NCBI RefSeq assembly: GCF_010907035.1
Contig: NZ_QUMK01000040.1
Coordinates: 1-51,479, forward strand
Direction of reading: 5' to 3'
From: Rhodopseudomonas sp. BR0M22
GTDB taxonomy: Bacteria; Pseudomonadota; Alphaproteobacteria; Rhizobiales; Xanthobacteraceae
DNA: 51,479 nt
Part shown: positions 50,501 through 51,479 of the stretch, piece after piece
Position numbering within the stretch: position 1 is the first letter of the stretch
Layout of the letters: each line of letters opens with the position of its first letter
Program-made: the position numbers and the translations under genes
Notes under the pieces: model-generated
Told to the model about the DNA's origin: nothing
Seen by the model: only the letters and a program-made list of their open reading frames with translations
The model's database searches: none

Positions 50501-50929
50501 GTCACTGCTGTTGATCAGGTTGATCAGGTTGCTGGTGCCGTTCGGCAGCACCAGATTTCCCGTCGCTCCCTGCCCGATCTGGAATTTCGAGAACGAATTG
50601 AAAGCGTTGGTGCCGGATATCGTGTTCGTTGTGACTGTGCCGACGGCCCCATTGGTGGCGACCGAAGTCGCAGTGCGACCGTCCGGGACGATGTTGACCG
50701 CGCCGGGCGGCACGTTCTGGGCGAAGCTCAGGGTCGGCGCGAGCACCATGACCAGCGTCATCGCCGCCGCGGTGACACGCAACGAAATTGCGTCGATGAA
50801 AATCCGCGGTGACGCGGGCGCAGCGACGATGACGCGATGCGACGCACCGCGGCCCGCAGGTCTCTGCAACCGCTCTTTGGCTCCGTTCGGAGTCTGCAAC
50901 TTCGCGCTCTCCCCCGCCCGGTTGTGCAC
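32522..50929 (-). CDS. giant two-partner-secretion exoprotein (TpsA), leukotoxin/filamentous-adhesin type
   Basis: 6,135 residues as read from GTG 50929. An extended signal peptide has its hydrophobic core at AAAMTLVMVLAPTLSFA (cleavage near 70). The TPS domain (about 72-330) shows NIVPDGRTATSV, SFSKFQIGQGATGNLVLP, NLINLINSSDPAVINGVM, NVYFAAPGGFVVGSSGTVNV. Residues 330-4000 are beta-helix repeats rich in Gly, Ala, Ser, Thr, Val and Asn. There is a Pro-rich linker near 1940-1955 (TPPTQPQPPSTPQPPSN), a helical insert near 4347-4480, 105-residue tandem repeats near 5090-5760 and a basic C-terminal tail (EKRRPVRDRRASKPRPGNAH). It is secreted through TpsB and probably mediates adhesion or aggregation. 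The start is uncertain: GTG has no SD site, while TTG 50899 has GGGGAG nine bases ahead. Confidence 0.93.
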   Translation of the reverse strand: MHNRAGESAKLQTPNGAKERLQRPAGRGASHRVIVAAPASPRIFIDAISLRVTAAAMTLVMVLAPTLSFAQNVPPGAVNIVPDGRTATSVATNGAVGTVTTNTISGTNAFNSFSKFQIGQGATGNLVLPNGTSNLINLINSSDPAVINGVMNSYKDGKIGGNVYFAAPGGFVVGSSGTVNVGSLNVTTPTREFVDGVVSKSGQINQGAVDNLLAGTVPISPEGNIRIRGRVNALDAVRLSGQNVSVGPREASREQAARFASSVNSKGLQTGGKIVVRNGSIQIVAANDAHINGKLHARGGSISARAGHNVTIGNRADISVASRNGPGGSIAVNAGNDIKVAGYGVLSAKSKKGDAGTIRVIANHDLIVEPGATFDTTSAQGNGGLVELSAFGRLNIPSGVKVRLTAPNGKAGTLLIDPPTMTITDSPIGIGSGGNYTTTDVANWVNAVDAGGTLILCAGTGGGLCNGTFTLASGTTLDARRTASSGGVVNVSIAANEIDIYGTIDTRSYSGALVAGLLSSANRASTGNSQSVTLTAPTINIGSTGKIYADVNNVGTSYTAGNITMTATGSDTQTVGEANASASITIGGTMTAANISATATATATSSYSDPLQSMAQLVAGVAFGAVSGLAGGYIKATATAKVTVQSTAHLTATNAITLSSVGSENATDPAIGAAIAGLQSTAGAAVVVGIVNADIATQVASGATISSGNFAATATNAATLNVLAQVVTFGASIDGALAYTTGTVNTKATVDPGVVFNKVGDVTVAAQNNNNFSTSASSIAAGTGVAAVAVAISDVTTNAVANLGANLPQSANAGLVTVYSGSNTSSNAVFASTTIGSNAFTGGFASVLSSPTSIGNVVSSGGAFDSTGAGQAAARQGTLTNVRGGITLALNLTSASSSASITNIVPDANGDMITAGNAPTINSGNVAVISSLTDAGIRGSASSAVNSPDPTSSSSGSASGVSMAVNVDQLTHNSTAYIGSGVTITAPQVGVHADTTIPITITWLDFDSFSAVTSHITGSFGVSGTVLTSYANATFDNSAVAPSPTSLSGAVNYFEITNNTTAWIASGAHINQTGAGSCAQSAGSCWSTNLSNTGLSGAPASIGWGDNVAVSATTTTESINVGGNFSWLKFFGTTSGPTGTAIGGSANVNIFNTNTVACIGAGAVVGALGTVNVTATTSDLIYAVAPTSGSGSGLGLNGIASVLQIDNHTSASVSNLAQITAQRLEVDAQQNISSFDVGGGVGSSSATGVGLVVALAQMSTDTNAFIGDNSTVLAFTGASGIAGSSSATSGYVDAQNVAVSALTVGRLTTVAVAAQSANNLPSPTDPPAFISTKPNDATLLQTVAAFFVDGGIAILLKLTNTYNNLTSDVSGPVNGGNVVAGAGSAAVALTSLGTHASISGATLKNGTGNVNGVSVQALNNTIVDTASGSAALSKGAPGTNYAVGLAGAVAVTMSSDMTTANIAQSTVSAHDTTVQALAGGENTSIGLAIAVTGGSANSSLQFAASVSAAMISNGVQAGVDGSTVGQTTGSGVGDVSIIADQKTNIGIGAGSLYGGLTVGPNSQSTGVGVAMTYASIGDPSSGAAVSAVLSNSTLRNVDDLTVQALMTSCIASGAATVGGGGNANGFAGVVIVNDINPTILAEITGGTVNVSGNVLVNASGASIPSLDALIAGAGLAANGGLAPAGDSGLDFSGAAVSPSNATGAAILAVAGLVQLGKSNVGVSIVVNRIGTSHLALIDSTSVTSSGGAVVVSAVDDAEIIGIAIGVGAATGSVAGNGSVAYNAINNAVVAQIGHGVTSSDPSGVYTATVDAAAVAVTAQDSATIRGAAGAISVNFGGANAVGLSASIDQIATYVSASILGAIVTADNAMIDTALVGGNLQAGSVIVGAASTADIISVAIGAAMSVGNSSPQASPQANLASLVQRMAPTRPTSLVGYGGGGITPPTQPQPPSTPQPPSNGLAGAGSLAMSTESTTVISTIDQGGHNRGSTVSANNNVVVSAANTDTIAAYAGAVAISINSGKGIGASVVVNTINGMTSAGIANSTVDAHAAGSAATIDNGMLATDIDPSAVVNPGGAPSLADGTTIVQGVAVVANSQQTAKTISLVAAASTAGLAISANAVTNIMGGFTQASIQSSSINTNLTAGQVSAVSVLASSASFSNNLDLGISGSGSGASGTAALVINMMDRVTYANINTTNIGSSAVAAGAVSVFANAFQGTATEVVGAAGSGSSGALAGSALTNKFQATTSATFDHGTTYASSLSVIANGKNGFFGALGAGAFGSTAGIGATVLVALFDNTVTARVGDRDASTAATTINLTGALSVLASNTTDMNSYAIVGALGGTAGIAAQFSGIFVDNNVSAELDNATVTITSAAAQPPVTTVVATETDSIAPVVGGLSGGGTVGVGAAVNLVMLNSSTAAQIAGSTVNTPGAVVVNALSTRDVNPVTVVASLSGQVGLAGTVGIVRIGSGATTDDMSVLNSGANANDPNSGTLGNAGAATGTNLIGMVSGGVDGISAQILSSNVTASSIGVGATARTSVQNAVGALAIGVGVTGEGAAVAITEVDQQVTAKTSGGTLTAPMIMIQATAGNHGSYAASSIGAAGAGGFYVGMGAAVGKAQINNTVLAELGSTTNGGSTGLASGSVSVAASDNSTANASGYGLGVGLGAVGLSLATATRTSSVTADIAAATTVSNFEGVTVIASTGGGLSSNTVAGAAGILSGAGASATSTDGVTVLAKVGAGSTITAGDAGLLVSASAAPVVSSSSIGVAAGNVGIGASVAMSNVDIQVNAFVDDNSTISGGPLSITASALVPTSEHSASASAVGSGGGMMLGLQATYVQASNTSRVNAYGGKNLHLPTADVTIAAENDTNQYASGTGVAAGYIGAGATVAETSSFTRTNAYLDTGAVTNSTGALSISATGTDSNTSNSIAGSGGFVAGAAAVATTSADNITTAELRGGSSTNTLYLAGLGINAQHTATYAANGDAYQAAAVGASGGQGTNTVTSTVNANVGPNLIVHSAGGNMNVIASDSVNQTSGGARAGSGGVLAGTATLSKTTVTQTVNALIGNNTILSLDDNPAMSIALINIEAYNFLNTTDTVTMDVGGLFAGGGASSTMDATTHNTVTISDGVRLFSAGGIAIGTAANMTANNNANANFYGLVSGGSASANAIQTAYQTVNVGAANIQAWGLINIYAGQSGDGSYTTKIKSNGTTVVYNYTVSSIVSASVAHWGGATANSYSSLNLATGSAVLGANNVFLGADPGATITNGSGSLYSPFLSIFSSVDRDNRSVTPITSGDVMMDGLVAAGIHNQQIITISYGGQVTYSSGGSPCDAAALMCALSLVQVSDPTQFNPIVSYNNQTIQYALVPGFNPKQDVLNQIASLSRLTVSQVQSAVATGQSIAAVNDDAAGTKQRQIQTYLQQLPYMSDQTGAAYAFGNILGSAGNVSILATTLHGDIVNGVTPTVMARDSAKISIDNQGLNFLFTSQLTLSSITGGNVNFLLANESNIVRDATHGITILRDQSAQTPTISLTASWSATNDARQPVDQNGNVLTTTPDIYLGGTVTNVSGLLNIVDQLGNVLITRDVRAGTVVMTVPNGLIGGNLGANSVYNTNYDVASQWTGVEYRPTDLLTAVYAAATYLGMHGTGDGTLAIGGNGGMFPYYYYTNQQGYSGTQATVTSTCANGACDASTVFTARMLAAYYDGAHNSSPSLYSWIFLPVGEGVTPSSGGTAASWVRNQYLNQAYSGDSGPINYAGGGNFFQVVQIQNQVVNGVQAQSTASAGGSLVTAGKALILSASAINVNGTLEVGQSSNYSVNIGSSAQTQIAWINADPARLAAAQASAAAGKYYDLTNYITTVNANDVKVTASYDALTNQILLNPVVQGTGGYVYLNGTIVSTSTSGSSQGNIIVHGGAGTVTVNNTTGTTLVTNTINTGVSAASVVQIVDHALNQTKWYVYNAGAPANQQVTTYVASGISAGSYAGLQGVTSANSGLTYQPGNLLYQWTDSASLSRTATNDMSVFGWHFDQTGSVYQTIDNYWSRSAPQIVSGTQSANFQESVWATGSYTGYQVSTGSDKCCGTDFHGTWYQERFDHLQLVLTNSVKANYAIGISFTGGGTSNIAVTSNASVIVNASINNLQGNTAITTTGANSAIVAGAAPFVSGVSVALNGQGGVGTVAAPIPIATYGGTFSASSIDRDIAVNAAGALNITQVRVNPGVSGNAPRGDVYITAAGDITAASAYNVSNPVISGRSITINTTGGAIGARTTTDSTGLVLTNINPIVIQATGTALSNGNYDGGLLNSTSENGTYLVQSSGDLRIGQVTSHGAVFLAAMGSDGRSASILNGVATGGLTADQSAYLASVWANLNLLGTGTAGAVTSYQAMINAAYNDYWQLRNMAFAADGTYSITPLGAQTIAAQLAAKLGVDPSHISTAQIEAEAMTRFAKDQYLLGITAANVAAQLGISVDQVTQAQVAAALPVSLDLLFGTSAGQTSQFQWAVQTADLTAALGPGGFSATFSYTLPTTSTLYASLTSGSRWTLDQLTYTVSPGANPENGVSAPAIGDLPLNVSGRQVMLYSPNGNIGSLATPVTFSFRSDNASNLTDAQKALLASAGPGQLSVTTAPVAGAGGVSEYTVTIQQQSLLMVNAVGPVSAKALAQVYLGSAGDMSLGGIPTSSYGPMTAAYSAGVQTTQPGQVRLQAHGSILGGTPGQVAISGNIASLTLIADTGSIGQALTSTTDGRLLLALTGSTTGVVDQVQARQGVYLRQTTGDLILGNVNAADVQFSASGSIYAEAGFTDRNAVHIVASSLDLQAGGSISFNGASFQPLQLNVSGPITGSAVGAISLLSLRATGAMIIGTATGGSLTAGGALTLNSVSNGITINGNVLGGGAVQIIASGAILFGNGVITAPVTLQSTGAGVTLISSTLSMGNYTDIAAAGAISVTTTGAATIGRLTSALATGDAITIVAGGSSTTGGIFANGDGRVNLVATGSSADVSLTASGAIGTSAAWLQLSAPLARLSGGADVYLISLSALHITSAAAAGSFMLYGQGALTLDPITVGTQLSIASSSTLTLDTVSSGGSQNLYAAGGISFTSLTATGISDANGDAGDIVVTSDNGSISGRSVEADGSVTLTAGATLTGTTLTATNGLASLTAAGLLNWTSLTAATTLGARSTAGALQLGSTSSGGTQMLRAANDVTFSRLTTNGISGGDLGDINVTSDSGAITGGTVSAKGSATLVAATTMTGTALAATHGLASLTAAGVIDWTSLTAATTLSARSTAGALQLGSASSGGTQTLRAANDVTFSQLTTNGISGGDVGDINVTSDSGAVNGGNVSASGSATLIAAMTLTGSALAATHGSASLTAGGLISWTSLTAGTTLGARSTAGAIQLGSTSSGGTQMLRAAHDVTFAQLTTTGITGGDVGDINVTSDNGAVAGGSVSAIGSATLMAATTLTGTTLAATHGLASLTAGGLIDWTSLIAGTTLGARSTAGALQLGTTSSGGTQTLRAANDVTFIRLATIGVPAGDAGDINVTSDQRAITGASAGSSVAANGSATLTAATTLTGTTLAATTGAASLTAGGLIDWTSLTAGTTLGVNSTGATIQLGSASSGGTQTLRAAQAISFAQLTTIGITGDVGNINVRSDNASITGTGVSANGSANLAAATTLTGTTLTAASGSASLTASGLIDWTSLTAGAALAVNSTGAAVELGTASSGGTQTLHASQGINFTQLTTTGTNTDAGDINVTSDNASIGGGSVSANGAATLTAGNGDNTGDMLTTAHGDAVLFAGGLLRWNNIQSGGRLGAVASSGPILLGTAVSAGSQVLLASGDITFDRLQADGTATDPGAVTIHSLGGHVFGKQLIAHGGVGIASATDIDFDLLQGDVVALATPRNIAVRSLKVGSSLQLAADTMDVAASQLVSPTPLQMMVTGFGDNAATAANLSIDTRAVTISRYRVVDSTIATTAQQFVLEQGSVDGHMLLAAPVGLILLDNRSLAPVNNVNVQLYQRSHQFTLSQLGRTTISDAQVVWYDPSVASIIINYAGSGGDVTGTSFIRNAVQDMRQGGAFDAGNEAKGGLSTLYLLGPQGLFRSPSAMPVEAPVGGPAVNLGGRPSEKRRPVRDRRASKPRPGNAHVAFAVR
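33560..35690 (-). repeat. 315-bp tandem repeats in the exoprotein gene (105 residues each)
   Basis: The block encoding DWTSLTA recurs at 33873, 34185, 34512, 34827, 35142 and 35457: spacings 312, 327, 315, 315 and 315 bp, so all in frame. Each unit contains SLTAxGLIDWTSLTA, LGSxSSGGTQTLRAAxDV, GDxGDINVTSD and a TLTGTTLAAT stretch. Degenerate copies flank the six. Central copies are nearly identical at base level, so recent duplication or gene conversion is likely. Confidence 0.9.
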
Positions 50930-50949
50930 AGCACCGGGACAAAATGGCG

Positions 50950-50966
50950 GTTAACCTTTTGTTAAC
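50950..50966. promoter_or_regulatory. paired GTTAAC sites between exoprotein and regulator genes
   Basis: GTTAAC occurs at 50950-50955 and 50961-50966, 11 bp apart (one DNA turn), in the 153-bp gap between the divergent exoprotein and winged-helix regulator genes. Tandem direct copies fit OmpR/PhoB-type binding. Binding by the neighbouring regulator is inference. Confidence 0.45.
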
Positions 50967-51082
50967 AGGGTGATAGTTGCAGGAAACGGGGTGGGAAGTC
51001 CTGAACCAGTTGCGATGACTTTCTGAAAAGATTCTGATATTACCGCCCAAAAGGGGCACAAACAGACGGTTTTGGAGGATTT

Positions 51083-51479
51083 GTGCTTCAGTTCGCCGGC
51101 TTCGAGCTGGACATCGAACGGGTCGAACTTCGCCCGGCGAACGGCGAAGTCATTCGCCTGCGCCCGAAGACGTTCGCCCTGCTGCAGCTGTTCGCGACCA
51201 ACGCCAATCGCCTGCTCAGCAAGCAGGAGTTGATGACGGCGGTCTGGCCGAACGTGCATGTCGGTGACGACAGCCTGTTTCAGTGCATCCGGGAAATCCG
51301 GACTGCGCTGGGCGACAAGGACCGCCAGATCGTCAAGTCAGTGTCGGGGCGCGGCTATCTGTTCGATGCCGAGGTCGTGGTCGTTAACCGATCGCCGGCC
51401 GACTCGACCCCGCCGACAATCCCCGTGACGGAAGCAGCCGCCCTGCCCGACGAAGCCGAGCCGCCCCCCACCCCACAGC
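51083..51479 (+). CDS. winged-helix (OmpR/ToxR-type) regulator, 3' end cut by window edge
   Basis: 132 codons are in the window. The start is GTG with GGAGG four bases upstream. Residues 1-100 are a Trans_reg_C winged helix: LQFAGFELDIERVELRPANG, then RLRPKTFALLQLFATNANRL, LLSKQELMTAVWPN, DDSLFQCIREIRTALGDKDR and SVSGRGYLF. There is no receiver domain before it, so it is of the CadC/ToxR kind, in which a sensor or TPR/adenylate-cyclase-like region usually follows. From about residue 105 it becomes Pro/Ala-rich, a linker. It is divergent from the giant exoprotein gene and is its best candidate regulator. Confidence 0.88.
   Translation, partial: MLQFAGFELDIERVELRPANGEVIRLRPKTFALLQLFATNANRLLSKQELMTAVWPNVHVGDDSLFQCIREIRTALGDKDRQIVKSVSGRGYLFDAEVVVVNRSPADSTPPTIPVTEAAALPDEAEPPPTPQ

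Overview
This window looks like chromosome from a high-GC purple non-sulfur alphaproteobacterium of the Rhodopseudomonas/Bradyrhizobium group. Supporting marks are a Bradyrhizobium-type Porin_2 protein, a BA14K protein, the alphaproteobacterial NDUFA12 and DUF2155 proteins, and a draT-draG pair, which points to a nitrogen fixer that switches nitrogenase off by ADP-ribosylation. I cannot confirm the species without a search.

Layout. 1-5.6 kb: NDUFA12 and DUF2155, two housekeeping genes that usually adjoin in alphaproteobacteria, are separated here by four accessory metabolic genes (an HSL-type esterase, an agarase-like glycosidase, and a divergent GlxA-type regulator / isonitrile-hydratase-like pair with a palindrome between them). 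5.8-11.3 kb: envelope genes (BA14K protein, soluble lytic transglycosylase, major porin) and tRNA-Ser(GCT). 11.6-14.5 kb: a molybdate-type ABC transporter split into modA-modB on one strand and modC on the other, with a near-perfect Mo-box between them.

14.7-24.8 kb: one tight ten-gene unit on the minus strand, in the order amiC, amiR, binding protein, two permeases, two ATPases, formamidase/acetamidase, tandem nitrilase-fold protein, SDR. An intrinsic terminator lies just ahead of amiC, as expected if AmiC senses an amide and AmiR (ANTAR domain) antiterminates. The unit reads as amide-induced uptake and hydrolysis of short amides for nitrogen. The nitrilase-fold protein has a second domain whose catalytic Cys is Gly. 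25.2-28.5 kb: a GrlR-like protein, draG, draT and an AraC-type regulator. 29.0 kb: tRNA-Ser(TGA), then about 1 kb with no recognisable gene.

30-51 kb: a two-partner secretion locus. A 6,135-residue exoprotein (TpsA, leukotoxin/filamentous-adhesin type) is followed 6 bp later by its outer-membrane transporter (TpsB) and by a small secreted protein of unknown function. The exoprotein carries six clear 105-residue tandem repeats near its C-terminus, a helical insert and a basic tail. Upstream and divergent is a winged-helix (OmpR/ToxR-type) regulator gene, cut by the window end, with paired GTTAAC sites in the shared promoter region.

The strongest candidates for something new are the AmiC/AmiR amide cluster with its half-dead tandem nitrilase, the split Mo-box transporter, and the giant TPS adhesin with its third gene.
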